From contig NZ_BAABWS010000002.1 of the NCBI RefSeq assembly GCF_040371945.1, positions 248,001 through 312,000 on the forward strand: DNA of 64,000 bases, in the 5' to 3' direction. Positions 56,047-64,000 of the stretch are shown in pieces. The position numbers and the translations under genes are program-made. Source of the stretch: Litorivita sp040371945. GTDB taxonomy: Bacteria; Pseudomonadota; Alphaproteobacteria; Rhodobacterales; Rhodobacteraceae. Numbering within the stretch: position 1 is the first letter of the stretch; every line of letters begins with the position of its first letter. Under the pieces are notes generated by a model. It saw only the letters and a program-made list of their open reading frames with translations, did not search any database and was not told the DNA's origin.

Positions 56047-56439
56047 ATGACACACCATGTAGATGTGCATGTCGGAAAACGCGTTCGCCACCGTCGTTGG
56101 TTGGTGGGTATGACGCAGCAACAGCTTGCTGAGCAGGTTGGAATCAAGTTCCAGCAGATTCAGAAATACGAAACCGGTGCGAACCGTATTTCGGCCTCCC
56201 GTCTTTGGGATATCGCCGATGCGCTCGACGTTCCGGTCAGCTTTTTCTTCGAAGGCATGGAAGCGGAGGCCGAAGTGGCCGAGACCGAAGTCGCCGAAGC
56301 GGCTGTGCCCTCGTCGGTGCCTGCCGATTTGATGGGCGACAAGGAAGCGCTGGATCTGGTTCGCTCTTACTATGCGATCCCCGAAAACCAGCGTCGCCGC
56401 CTGTTCGAACTGGCCCGCGTCCTGAGCGACGTAGCCTGA
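56047..56439 (+). CDS. XRE-family helix-turn-helix regulator
   Basis: DNA-binding protein of 130 residues. The N-terminal HTH_XRE domain (about 8-65) is clear: GKRVRHRRWLVGMTQQQLAE, then VGIKFQQIQKYETGANRIS. An acidic Ala/Glu/Val linker (about 75-95) and a C-terminal helical domain (DKEALDLVRSYYAIPENQRR) follow. It is the common alphaproteobacterial member, related to the PhrR/SinR-like regulators found as single copies. The ATG at 56047 has GAAGGAGC upstream. The long upstream region with paired repeats suggests complex control. Confidence 0.88.
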   Translation: MTHHVDVHVGKRVRHRRWLVGMTQQQLAEQVGIKFQQIQKYETGANRISASRLWDIADALDVPVSFFFEGMEAEAEVAETEVAEAAVPSSVPADLMGDKEALDLVRSYYAIPENQRRRLFELARVLSDVA

Positions 56440-56503
56440 TCGACGGCTTGAGCCCGAGGCCGCGCCGCGTTACTGCTAACCCTATGGTTAGGGGAGCGCG
56501 GAT

Positions 56504-57301
56504 GTGACCGACGGCGAGAAAAGCGATATTATGACAACCGCACACGCGCTGGCCGAGGCCGCGCGTGTTGCGATTCTACCCTATTTCCGCGCCGCAGGAT
56601 TGAGCGCCGATAACAAGCTCGACGCCGGCTTCGATCCGGTGACAGAGGCCGACCGCGCCGCCGAACGCGCCATGCGCGAGATCCTCGCCGCCCGCCGCCC
56701 CGAGGACGGTATTTTCGGCGAAGAATACGGCCACACCGCCGGCCGCAGCGGGCTGACTTGGGTGCTTGACCCCATCGACGGCACGCGCGGGTTCTTGTCA
56801 GGCAGCCCCACATGGGGCGTTCTGATCGCGCTCAATGACGCAAACGGCCCGCTTTTCGGGATCATCGACCAACCCTATATCGGCGAGCGTTTCGAGGGCG
56901 GTTTTGGCCGCGCGCAAGTGACCGGCCCCATGGGCAAATGCGCGCTTCAATCGCGCCCCGCGCGCCCTTTGTCCGAGGCGATCCTTTACACCACTTTCCC
57001 CGAGGTCGGCACCCCCGCCGAAGGCGCGGCTTTTGCCGATGTCGCCGCCAAGGCGCAACTCACCCGCTTTGGCCTTGACTGCTATGCCTATGCGTTGCTC
57101 GCGGCGGGGCAGATCGACCTTGTGATCGAAGCAGGGCTGAACGCCTATGACATTTGCGCCCCCATTGCGGTGATCGAAGCGGCGGGCGGCATGGTCACTG
57201 ATTGGCGCGGCGGCCCCGTGCATGACGGCGGGCAGGTGATCGCCGCCGCCAACCCGCAAATCCACGCCGAAGCGCTTGCCATTCTGGCGCGCCATCTCTG
57301 A
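56504..57301 (+). CDS. hisN: Inositol-monophosphatase-family phosphatase, possibly histidinol-phosphatase
   Basis: Mg2+-dependent phosphatase of 265 residues. The metal-binding motifs are present: GEEYG, WVLDPIDGTRGFLSG and a late YDICAPIAVIEAAGG. The LDPIDGTRGF variant matches the HisN-type histidinol-phosphatase group found in alphaproteobacteria, so that is the best guess; inositol or nucleotide phosphates are alternatives. GTG at 56504 follows GGGGAG; an ATG at 56531 is a possible later start. It is near the HTH gene but probably not co-regulated. Confidence 0.78.
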   Translation: MTDGEKSDIMTTAHALAEAARVAILPYFRAAGLSADNKLDAGFDPVTEADRAAERAMREILAARRPEDGIFGEEYGHTAGRSGLTWVLDPIDGTRGFLSGSPTWGVLIALNDANGPLFGIIDQPYIGERFEGGFGRAQVTGPMGKCALQSRPARPLSEAILYTTFPEVGTPAEGAAFADVAAKAQLTRFGLDCYAYALLAAGQIDLVIEAGLNAYDICAPIAVIEAAGGMVTDWRGGPVHDGGQVIAAANPQIHAEALAILARHL

Positions 57302-57322
57302 CCCCAACCGCCGGAGGCCGCC

Positions 57323-58663
57323 ATGACCGAAACCCTGATCCAAGGCGCCGACACGATCGTGACCATGGATGACGCGCGCCGCGAATTGCACGGCGCCGAT
57401 ATCTTGATCCGCGGCGGCGAGATTGTCGACGTGGGGCAGGGGCTTCGCACATCCGGCGATGTGGTATCGGCCAAGGGATGCGTCGTCACCCCCGGTTTGG
57501 TGAACACCCATCACCACCTCTACCAAAGCCTGACCCGCGCCGTGCCGCAGGGGCAAAACGCGCTGCTCTTCGGCTGGCTGCAAACGCTCTATCCGATCTG
57601 GTCGCGCTTTGGCCCCGAGGAAATGCGCGTCTCGGCGATGACGGGGCTGGCGGAACTGGCGCTGTCGGGCTGCACGCTGACCTCCGATCACCTCTACCTT
57701 TATCCCAACGGCGCGCGGCTTGACGACACGATCGAGGCCGCCCGCGCCATCGGCCTGCGCTTTCACCCCACGCGCGGCGCGATGAGCATCGGGCAAAGCG
57801 ATGGCGGCCTGCCGCCCGATGCTTTGGTCGAGCGCGAGGCGGATATTCTGAACGATTGCATCCGCGTGATCGACGCCTTTCACGACCCGCGCGAAGGCTC
57901 GATGTGCCGCGTCGGCATCGCGCCTTGCTCGCCCTTTTCGGTCAGCCGCGATCTGATGCGCGATGCGGCTCTTCTGGCGCGCGACAAAGGCGTGATGCTG
58001 CACACCCATCTGGCCGAAAACGACGAAGACATCGCCTATTCGCTTGAAAAATTCGGCTGCCGTCCAGGGCAATATGCCGAAGATCTGGGCTGGACCGGCG
58101 ACGACGTCTGGCACGCCCATTGCGTCAAGCTTGACGGGCAAGAGATTGATCTGTTTGCCAAATCTGGCACCGGCGTGGCCCATTGCCCCTGTTCCAACTG
58201 CCGCCTCGGATCGGGCATCGCGCCGGTGCGGGCGATGCGTGATGCGGGGGTCAAGGTCGGGCTTGGCGTGGACGGTTCGGCCTCCAATGATGCGGGCAAT
58301 CTGATCCTTGAGGCGCGCCAATCGATGCTCTTGCAACGGGTTGCAAATGGCGCCGATGCGATGAGCGCGCGCGAGGCGCTCGAGATTGCCACGCGCGGCG
58401 GGGCCGATGTTTTGGGCCGCCCCGATTGCGGCCGGATCGCGGCGGGCAAACGCGCCGATATCGCCATCTGGGACACGGGCTGCATCGAAAGCGCCGGAAG
58501 CTGGGATGCGGCGGCGCTGTTGCTGGCCGGTCCGACCCGCGTGCGCGATCTGTTTGTTGAAGGGCGCCGCATCGTTGCGGGCGGCCATCTGGCGAGCTAT
58601 GATTTGCCCGATCTGATCGCGCAGCAAAACCGCCTTGCGCGCGCCCTTGCCGAAAGCCTTTGA
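57323..58663 (+). CDS. 8-oxoguanine deaminase
   Basis: Amidohydrolase of 446 residues. The metal motifs are NTHHHLYQ (about 62-65), the HTHLAEN strand, HAHCVKLD and GVDGSASND. The last one is typical of the 8-oxoguanine/8-thioguanine deaminase branch rather than ordinary guanine deaminase, which has a TDTGG-type motif. The enzyme removes oxidised guanine by deaminating it to urate-like products. It starts 21 bases after the phosphatase gene. A separate guanine deaminase lies at 59180-60517 on the other strand, so two purine deaminases are close together. Confidence 0.82.
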   Translation: MTETLIQGADTIVTMDDARRELHGADILIRGGEIVDVGQGLRTSGDVVSAKGCVVTPGLVNTHHHLYQSLTRAVPQGQNALLFGWLQTLYPIWSRFGPEEMRVSAMTGLAELALSGCTLTSDHLYLYPNGARLDDTIEAARAIGLRFHPTRGAMSIGQSDGGLPPDALVEREADILNDCIRVIDAFHDPREGSMCRVGIAPCSPFSVSRDLMRDAALLARDKGVMLHTHLAENDEDIAYSLEKFGCRPGQYAEDLGWTGDDVWHAHCVKLDGQEIDLFAKSGTGVAHCPCSNCRLGSGIAPVRAMRDAGVKVGLGVDGSASNDAGNLILEARQSMLLQRVANGADAMSAREALEIATRGGADVLGRPDCGRIAAGKRADIAIWDTGCIESAGSWDAAALLLAGPTRVRDLFVEGRRIVAGGHLASYDLPDLIAQQNRLARALAESL

Positions 58664-58664
58664 C

Positions 58665-59114
58665 ATGACACGCTTTGCGCCTCTGGCCCTGTTTGTGATT
58701 GCCGCCGCCGTCGCCGCACCTGCCAATCGCGCGCAGGCCGATCCGGTCGCGGGCGCCGCCGAGGCGCTCAACGCCTATCGCGCCGCGCGCGGATTGCCGC
58801 CCGTCACCCTCTCGGCCAAGCTGCAAAAAGCCGCCCAATCCCACGGCAGCGACATGGCCAAGCGCGGCTATTTCGCCCACAACAGCCCCAATGGCAGCAC
58901 CCCTGCCAAACGCGCCCGCCGCGCCGGATACCATTATTGCTACATCGCGGAAAACATTGCCAAAGGGCAAAAATCCTTGGACCAGGTCATGCAAGGCTGG
59001 GCCAATTCGCCGCCCCATGCGCGCAATATGTCAAGCGCCGAGGCGCGCGAATTCGCCCTCTCGCGCAGCAACGGCAACATCTGGGTCATGATGCTCGGCC
59101 GCTCCGGCTGCTGA
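58665..59114 (+). CDS. CAP/SCP-domain secreted protein
   Basis: Secreted protein of 149 residues. A signal peptide (about 1-23, ending in NRAQAD) is followed by the CAP domain. That domain holds AAQSHGSDMAKRGYFAHNSP, the later AENIAKGQKS and the end WANSPPHARNM, with the family His/Glu residues. CAP proteins often bind sterols, metals or peptidoglycan fragments; the role here is unknown. It starts one base after the 8-oxoguanine deaminase stop region, so it is in the same transcript. It faces the guanine deaminase gene tail to tail. Confidence 0.8.
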   Translation: MTRFAPLALFVIAAAVAAPANRAQADPVAGAAEALNAYRAARGLPPVTLSAKLQKAAQSHGSDMAKRGYFAHNSPNGSTPAKRARRAGYHYCYIAENIAKGQKSLDQVMQGWANSPPHARNMSSAEAREFALSRSNGNIWVMMLGRSGC

Positions 59115-59179
59115 CGCCGGCGCTTTGCAGGTTCTTCAAATATCCCCGCCGGAGGCTCCCGCGCATCGCCGCGCGCGCC

Positions 59180-60517
59180 TTAGGGTGTTCGGCGAACCCG
59201 CCGTCCGCCGATCCAGACATCCGCAATCGCCCGATCATCGCCCATCATGATGGTGGGGAAGATCTCATCCCAATGATCGTGGGCGCGCGCCGCGCGCTGC
59301 GCGATTGCGGGGGTCGAGGCCAGATCGAGCACCACCAGATCCGCCGCATGGCCGACCTCGAGATGCCCGATCTCATCCTCCAGATGCAGCGCCCGCGCCG
59401 AGCCGCAGGTGGCCAGCCACAAAAGCTGCGCCGCATGCAGGGGGGCGCCGCGCAATTGCCCGATCTCATAGGCCGCCGCCATGGTGCGCAGCATCGAAAA
59501 GGACGAGCCGCCGCCCGTGTCCGTGGCCAATCCGACCATCTGCCCCTCGGCCATCAACCCGTTCATGTCGAACAATCCCGACCCGATAAAGCTGTTGGAG
59601 GTCGGGCAATGCACCACGGCGCCGCCGGTCTCGCGCAACCTTGCCCGCTCGCGGGGCTCCAGATGGATCGCATGACCATAAAGCCCCCGCGCCCCCAAAA
59701 GCCCATGCGCCTCATAGGTGTCCAGATAATCGCGCGCCTGCGGATAAAGCCCTTTGACCCAAGCAATTTCATCAAGCTGCTCGCTCAGATGGGTTTGCAT
59801 CAGGCATGTGGGATGCTCGGCCCAAAGCGCGCCCATGGCGTCTAGCTGCTCGGGCGTCGAGGTCGGCGAGAACCGCGGCGTGATCGCATAGGTGGCCCGC
59901 CCGCGCCCGTGCCATTTTTCGATAAGCGCCTTGCTCTCGTCATAGGCGCGCTGCGCCGTGTCGCAAAGCGCATCGGGGGCATTGCGGTCCATCGCCACCT
60001 TGCCCGCGACCACGGCCTGCCCGCGCGCCTCGGCCTCGGCAAACAGCGCCTCGGCGGAGGCGGGATGCGAGGTGCAAAAGCTGGCCACCGTGGTGGTCCC
60101 ATGGGCCGCCGTCAGGTCCAGATAGCGCGCCGCGATCTGCGCGCCATAGGCCGGATCGGCAAAGCGCATCTCTTCGGGAAACGTATAGGTGTTGAGCCAG
60201 TCGATCAGCCGTTTACCCCAACTGGCGATGATCGCGGTCTGTGCGAAATGCACATGGGCATCGACAAATCCGGCCATGATCACGGCGCGCCCGTACTCAT
60301 GCACCTCGGCCTGCGGATGGGCGGCGCGCAGGGCGGCGCCATCGCCGATGGCGGCGATTCGCCCGCCCTCGATCAATACCGCGCCGCCGCTGTCGATCTG
60401 TGCGGCTTCGGTCGGGGCCATGTCGAAGGGCGAGGCGCTAAACCGCAAGCAGCGGCCAAGCAATAGCTGCGCGCGGGCGGGGCCGGTTGGTCGGGAGGCG
60501 GGGGCGTTTTGGCTCAT
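59180..60517 (-). CDS. guaD: Guanine deaminase
   Basis: Zinc amidohydrolase of 445 residues that converts guanine to xanthine. The motifs are DAHVHFAQT, QTHLSEQ, GHAIHLEPRE and the family-specific LATDTGGGSSFSM. The ATG at 60517 begins MSQNAPASR; the open frame upstream is not coding. It is convergent with the CAP gene and divergent from mgtE. Together with the 8-oxoguanine deaminase, it points to purine salvage or clean-up in this area. Confidence 0.9.
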   Translation of the reverse strand: MSQNAPASRPTGPARAQLLLGRCLRFSASPFDMAPTEAAQIDSGGAVLIEGGRIAAIGDGAALRAAHPQAEVHEYGRAVIMAGFVDAHVHFAQTAIIASWGKRLIDWLNTYTFPEEMRFADPAYGAQIAARYLDLTAAHGTTTVASFCTSHPASAEALFAEAEARGQAVVAGKVAMDRNAPDALCDTAQRAYDESKALIEKWHGRGRATYAITPRFSPTSTPEQLDAMGALWAEHPTCLMQTHLSEQLDEIAWVKGLYPQARDYLDTYEAHGLLGARGLYGHAIHLEPRERARLRETGGAVVHCPTSNSFIGSGLFDMNGLMAEGQMVGLATDTGGGSSFSMLRTMAAAYEIGQLRGAPLHAAQLLWLATCGSARALHLEDEIGHLEVGHAADLVVLDLASTPAIAQRAARAHDHWDEIFPTIMMGDDRAIADVWIGGRRVRRTP

Positions 60518-60671
60518 GAAGGTCCTGATGTTCGGGGGCATGCGGGGCAAGCAGCGCGCGCGCCCGAGGCCCAGCTTAACGGCGCGCAAGCGCGAGGTAA
60601 ATTGCGCGCGGCCCCATTGTGCGCCCCCCCCGATTTGCACTAGGATCAGTGCAACGGCAAAGGGGCATGCA

Positions 60672-62234
60672 ATGAGCGATTTCGACACCAAAGACGACGG
60701 CACGGACCCGAGCAAAGCGCCCGCCAAACAGCCCGATGATCATGCCGCGCAACAGGCCGCGCAGACCGAAGAGGGCGCCGAGATTAACCGCGATCCGCAG
60801 GCCATGATCGAGCCCGCCGCCGATGCCGCCGCCGAGGTCGAGGACACGGTCGAGGAAGAGGTCGAGGACGAGGTCGAGACCGATGTCGACGAGGATTACC
60901 GCCTTGGCAAAAAGGCCGTTGCGGCGATTTTCTTTGCGGTCGATACCAACAACCGCGAGGCTTTGGTCGAAGCGATGGAGCCGCTGCACGCGGCCGACAT
61001 CGCCGACCTTCTCGAACAGATCAACGCCTTTGACCGGCGCCGCTTCATCCAGCTTTACGGGCGCGAGTTCGACGGTGAAATCCTGTCCGAACTTGACGAA
61101 TCCGTGCGCGAAGAGGTCATCTCTTTGCTCAATCCCGAAGTGCTCGCAGATGCGGTGCGCGAACTGGACAGCGACGATGTTGTCGATCTGATCGAGGATC
61201 TTGACGACAGCCAGCAAGAGGTGATCCTCGACGCGCTCGAAGATGTGGACCGCGCCGCCGTCGAGCAGGCGATGTCCTATCCGGAATATTCCGCAGGCCG
61301 TTTGATGCAGCGCGAGGTCGTCGCCGCGCCGGAGCATTGGAACGTCGGGCAGGCGATCGATTTCTTGCGCGGCTCGCATAATTTGCCCGATCAATTCTAC
61401 CATGTGGTTCTGGTCAATCCGCGGATGCATCCGGTGGGCAATGTCACCCTTGGCAAAATCATGTCCAGCCCGCGCCATATGCCGCTCAGCGAGATCACCG
61501 AAAGCAGCTTTCGCACCATTCCGGTGATGCAGCCCGAGGGCGATGTCGCCTATGCGTTCAACCAATACCACCTGATTTCCGCCCCCGTGGTGGACGAGGA
61601 CGAGCGGCTTGTCGGGGTGATCACCATTGATGACGCGATGGCGGTTCTTGATGAGGAGCACGAAGAAGACATCCTGCGCCTCGCCGGTGTGGGCGAGACC
61701 TCGCTGACCGACCGCGTGATCGAAACCACCAAGGGCCGTTTCCCGTGGCTGGCGGTAAACCTTGTGACCGCGATCCTTGCCTCTCTGGTCATCGCGCAAT
61801 TCGAAGCGACCATCGCACAAATGGTGGCGCTGGCGGTTCTCATGCCGATTGTGGCTTCGATGGGCGGCAATGCGGGCACGCAGTCCCTGACCGTTGCGGT
61901 GCGCTCGATTGCCACGCGCGATTTGACCGGTGCCAACGTCTGGCGGGTGATCCGGCGCGAGGTTTTGGTCGGTCTGGTCAACGGGGTGATTTTCGCCGTG
62001 GTGATGGGGCTGGTCGGGCTTGCGTGGTTCGGCTCGGGGATGCTGGGCGTGGTGATCGCGGCGGCGATGGTGATCAACCTTGTGATCGCGGGGCTGGCGG
62101 GGACGGTGATCCCTGTCTTGCTTGAGAAAATGGGCGTTGATCCGGCGCTGGCCTCGGGGGCCTTTGTGACCACGGTGACCGATGTCGTGGGCTTTTTCGC
62201 CTTCCTCGGTCTGGCCAGCGCCTTGTTGATATGA
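60672..62234 (+). CDS. mgtE: MgtE magnesium transporter
   Basis: Mg2+ channel of 520 residues. A highly acidic N-terminal stretch (about 1-80, including VEEEVEDEVETDVDED) is followed by the MgtE_N domain (about 85-185). A CBS pair (about 190-310) comes next, then five membrane helices (about 340-520) with the Mg2+-selectivity region MGGNAGTQSLTV. The CBS and N domains sense intracellular Mg2+ and close the channel. The ATG at 60672 is used. It overlaps the 5-formyltetrahydrofolate cyclo-ligase gene by four bases (ATGA), a coupling that may be incidental. Confidence 0.92.
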   Translation: MSDFDTKDDGTDPSKAPAKQPDDHAAQQAAQTEEGAEINRDPQAMIEPAADAAAEVEDTVEEEVEDEVETDVDEDYRLGKKAVAAIFFAVDTNNREALVEAMEPLHAADIADLLEQINAFDRRRFIQLYGREFDGEILSELDESVREEVISLLNPEVLADAVRELDSDDVVDLIEDLDDSQQEVILDALEDVDRAAVEQAMSYPEYSAGRLMQREVVAAPEHWNVGQAIDFLRGSHNLPDQFYHVVLVNPRMHPVGNVTLGKIMSSPRHMPLSEITESSFRTIPVMQPEGDVAYAFNQYHLISAPVVDEDERLVGVITIDDAMAVLDEEHEEDILRLAGVGETSLTDRVIETTKGRFPWLAVNLVTAILASLVIAQFEATIAQMVALAVLMPIVASMGGNAGTQSLTVAVRSIATRDLTGANVWRVIRREVLVGLVNGVIFAVVMGLVGLAWFGSGMLGVVIAAAMVINLVIAGLAGTVIPVLLEKMGVDPALASGAFVTTVTDVVGFFAFLGLASALLI

Positions 62235-62854
62235 GCGGCGCGCCCGATCCAAACGGTGGCGCCGCCGCTGGGGCGGCTGCGGCCTTGGCTGGCGATTTGG
62301 CCGCCGAAAAAGCTGCCGCGCGCAAAACCGCCCTTGCGGCGCGCGCGCAGGCCCATGCGGCGGGCGGGGCAGGACGCGCCGGTATGCTGTCGCAGGTTCT
62401 GGCCGGATATCGCGGCGCGGCGCTGGCCGGATATATGCCCATCCATTCCGAGATCGACCCGCGCCCTGCCATGGCCGAAGCCGCCGCCCATGGCCCCGTT
62501 TGCGTGCCGGTGATCACGGCCAAGGACCAGCCGCTCGGTTTTGCCCGCTGGGACGAGGGCTGCGCCATGGAAAAAGGCCTCTTCGGCGCCATGGTTCCAA
62601 GCGTCAAACACTGGATCACCCCCGAGATTTTGATCGTGCCCTTGGTCGCCTTTGACAGCCATGGGCGCAGGCTCGGCTATGGCGGCGGCTTTTATGATCG
62701 CACGCTTGAGGCTTTGCGCGCGCGCGGCGCGGCGCTGGCCATCGGCTTTGCCTATGACGCGCAAGAATTGCCAAGCCTGCCGCAAGAGCCGACCGACCAG
62801 CCGCTCGATATGATCGTCACCCAGACGCGGGTGATCGAGGTCGCGCGCGGCTGA
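62231..62854 (+). CDS. 5-formyltetrahydrofolate cyclo-ligase
   Basis: Enzyme of 207 residues that returns 5-formyl-THF to 5,10-methenyl-THF using ATP. The signature GRRLGYGGGFYDRTL near residue 145 contains the ATP-binding region. An Ala/Gly-rich N terminus (1-25) precedes the fold. It overlaps mgtE by four bases and is followed by the YmdB-type gene after 75 bases. In many proteobacteria this gene is next to the 6S RNA gene; no such RNA is seen here. Confidence 0.87.
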   Translation: MSGAPDPNGGAAAGAAAALAGDLAAEKAAARKTALAARAQAHAAGGAGRAGMLSQVLAGYRGAALAGYMPIHSEIDPRPAMAEAAAHGPVCVPVITAKDQPLGFARWDEGCAMEKGLFGAMVPSVKHWITPEILIVPLVAFDSHGRRLGYGGGFYDRTLEALRARGAALAIGFAYDAQELPSLPQEPTDQPLDMIVTQTRVIEVARG

Positions 62855-62929
62855 TCTGCCGCAAGTTTGCCCGAATTGCGCGGCGCTCTGCCTTGCGCTT
62901 GCCCGATTGGGCGCGTAACCCCGTTTCCC

Positions 62930-63751
62930 ATGAGAATTTTGTTTTTAGGGGATGTGATGGGCCGCGCGGGGCGCGGTGCCGTTGCCGAGCATCTGCCGCG
63001 CCTGCGCAAGGAGTGGCGGCTGGATTTTGTCGTGGTCAATGGCGAGAATGCCTCCAACGGCATGGGCCTGTCGGGTGATCATGCCAAGGGTCTGCTGGAG
63101 GCGGGGGCCGATTGTCTGACCCTTGGCGATCATGCCTTTGACCAAAAGGACATGTTGCAATTCATCGAGGGCGAAAGCCGCATCATCCGCCCCGTCAATT
63201 TCGCCAAAGGCGCACCGGGGCGCGGGCACCGCATGTTTACCGATGCGCGCGGGCGCAAGGTGCTGGTGGTGCAAGTTCTCGGGCAGGTGTTCATGAAACG
63301 CGCCTATGACGATCCGTTTTCCGCCGTCGAGCCGATCCTCAAGGCGCATCCTTTGGGCGGGCAGGCCCAAGCGATCATCGTCGATATGCATTGCGAGGCC
63401 ACATCCGAGAAAATGGCGATGGGGCATTATTGCGACGGGCGCGCCTCGCTCATCGTCGGCACCCATACCCATGTGCCCACGGGCGATGCGATGCTTTTGC
63501 CCTCGGGCAGCGGCTATCTGACCGATGCGGGCATGAGCGGCGATTACAATTCGGTCATCGGCATGGACAAGGCCGAACCGATGCGCCGTTTCATCACCGG
63601 CATGGTCAAATCGCGCTTTACCCCCGCAAACGGCGAGGCGACGCTGTCGGGCGTGTTCATCGAAACCGACGACCGCACCGGATTGCCCAAAGAGATCATC
63701 CCCGTGCGGCAGGGCGGCAAATTGCAAGCCTCGGGACCGCAGATGGGCTAG
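62930..63751 (+). CDS. ymdB: YmdB-type metallophosphoesterase (TIGR00282 family)
   Basis: Phosphodiesterase of 273 residues. The N terminus MRILFLGDVMGRAGR contains the metal-binding Asp, and NGENASNGMG, GDHAFDQKD and GTHTHVPTGD complete the dinuclear site. The family includes Bacillus YmdB, a 2',3'-cyclic nucleotide phosphodiesterase that affects biofilm and RNA turnover. The ATG at 62930 is used; the longer frame is not coding. It is the last confident gene of the window. Confidence 0.88.
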   Translation: MRILFLGDVMGRAGRGAVAEHLPRLRKEWRLDFVVVNGENASNGMGLSGDHAKGLLEAGADCLTLGDHAFDQKDMLQFIEGESRIIRPVNFAKGAPGRGHRMFTDARGRKVLVVQVLGQVFMKRAYDDPFSAVEPILKAHPLGGQAQAIIVDMHCEATSEKMAMGHYCDGRASLIVGTHTHVPTGDAMLLPSGSGYLTDAGMSGDYNSVIGMDKAEPMRRFITGMVKSRFTPANGEATLSGVFIETDDRTGLPKEIIPVRQGGKLQASGPQMG

Positions 63752-64000
63752 GGCGGGCATAAATCCCCAGCCCCAGCAGCGCGCGTTAGGTGCCCAGCCC
63801 GCGGGGCTGCATGCGAAAGATCACAGTTGCGCATTTGCCTGTTTGCAAAGGTGCCGCGCCGCCGCGAAGCTCGGCAATGTGCCGATTTCGCGAGCTTTCT
63901 GCCATGCAGTTTGTGTTTGGCGCGATGACTGAGGTGAATGCAAAAACGATTGGTTCCGAGGGTGCGTTCCCCTTCTCGGGCATGGCTCGCCTCAGGTCCG
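63752..64000. other. Unresolved right edge
   Basis: No confident gene. An in-frame ATG at 63904 (or 63925) opens a plus-strand frame that runs off the window (MTEVNAKTIGSEGAFPFSGM), and a 65-codon frame lies on the minus strand (63786-63983). Neither has a clear ribosome site or a recognised family, so the base of a next gene beyond the edge is only possible. Confidence 0.3.

Noticed and set aside
62855..62929. 6S RNA next to the 5-formyltetrahydrofolate cyclo-ligase gene
   Set aside because: In many proteobacteria 6S RNA is linked to this gene, but the gaps here are too short (overlap on one side, 75 bases on the other) and show no 6S-like fold.
63786..63983. A 65-codon minus-strand frame at the right edge
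   Set aside because: No ribosome site, no recognised family, and mixed composition. It cannot be judged without the sequence beyond the window.

Overview
The window is high-GC DNA and looks like the chromosome of a Rhodobacteraceae-type alphaproteobacterium. This rests on gene content: paired DUF6455 proteins, a DUF4405 membrane protein, NasT/NasS control of nitrate genes, DUF2927 and DUF1127 proteins, a GatC-GatA pair, and an RNase P RNA gene on its own promoter. No insertion sequence, prophage, CRISPR array or tRNA gene was recognised. Most genes are ordinary core or semi-core loci, packed into long operons with 1-4 base overlaps.

Layout. 1-1877: two small DUF6455 proteins, then a DUF4405 membrane protein divergent from a PagL-type lipid A deacylase. 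2012-14623: an assimilatory nitrate locus. NasT and NasS come first, followed by a leader that appears to carry a sigma-54 promoter, two hexaloop hairpins and an intrinsic terminator. The structural operon then encodes NrtA, NrtB, a tandem-ATPase subunit, a NirB-like FAD reductase, nitrate reductase NasA, a TrpD/YbiB-like protein and siroheme synthase CysG. No siroheme nitrite reductase gene is present. 14620-17343: a convergent SsuABC/TauABC-type ABC transporter. 17823-27380: a Bap-like adhesin made of about ten Ig-like modules, with a dedicated type I secretion system (TolC-like lipoprotein, LapB-type ABC exporter, HlyD-type adaptor).

27615-37775: a PhnA protein, then a long minus-strand operon of about eleven genes (36807 down to 28195). 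It holds a 27-residue membrane peptide, XpaC, TelA, a DUF2927 lipoprotein, an Old Yellow Enzyme homologue, an SPFH-GYF protein, an NTF2-fold protein, a zinc-ribbon membrane protein, a nitroreductase and D-aminoacyl-tRNA deacylase; a TerC protein lies just upstream. This combination resembles the membrane-associated tellurite/chemical-stress modules of other bacteria. 37889-46507: RNA and translation housekeeping (RluB, TadA, GatCA, rnpB, L33) mixed with a metallo-beta-lactamase fold hydrolase, a lipoprotein, an amidase, an acetyltransferase and an unknown membrane protein.

46710-52131: a polysaccharide locus with a Wza-type export lipoprotein, a fused SDR/phosphoglycosyl transferase and a FlaA1/PglF-type dehydratase. 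52537-56439: a Bax-inhibitor-1 protein, a DUF1127 gene followed by strong hairpins that may form a small RNA, a LysR regulator, a quinone oxidoreductase and a small HTH regulator. 56504-63751: an inositol-phosphatase-family enzyme, 8-oxoguanine deaminase and guanine deaminase around a CAP-domain secreted protein, then MgtE, 5-formyltetrahydrofolate cyclo-ligase and a YmdB-type phosphodiesterase.

Cross-cutting signals: several in-frame 15-bp coding minisatellites in unrelated genes, one 25-bp non-coding tandem repeat, and terminator-like hairpins placed directly after substrate-binding-protein and adhesin genes. All functional calls were made by reading motifs; no database search was possible.
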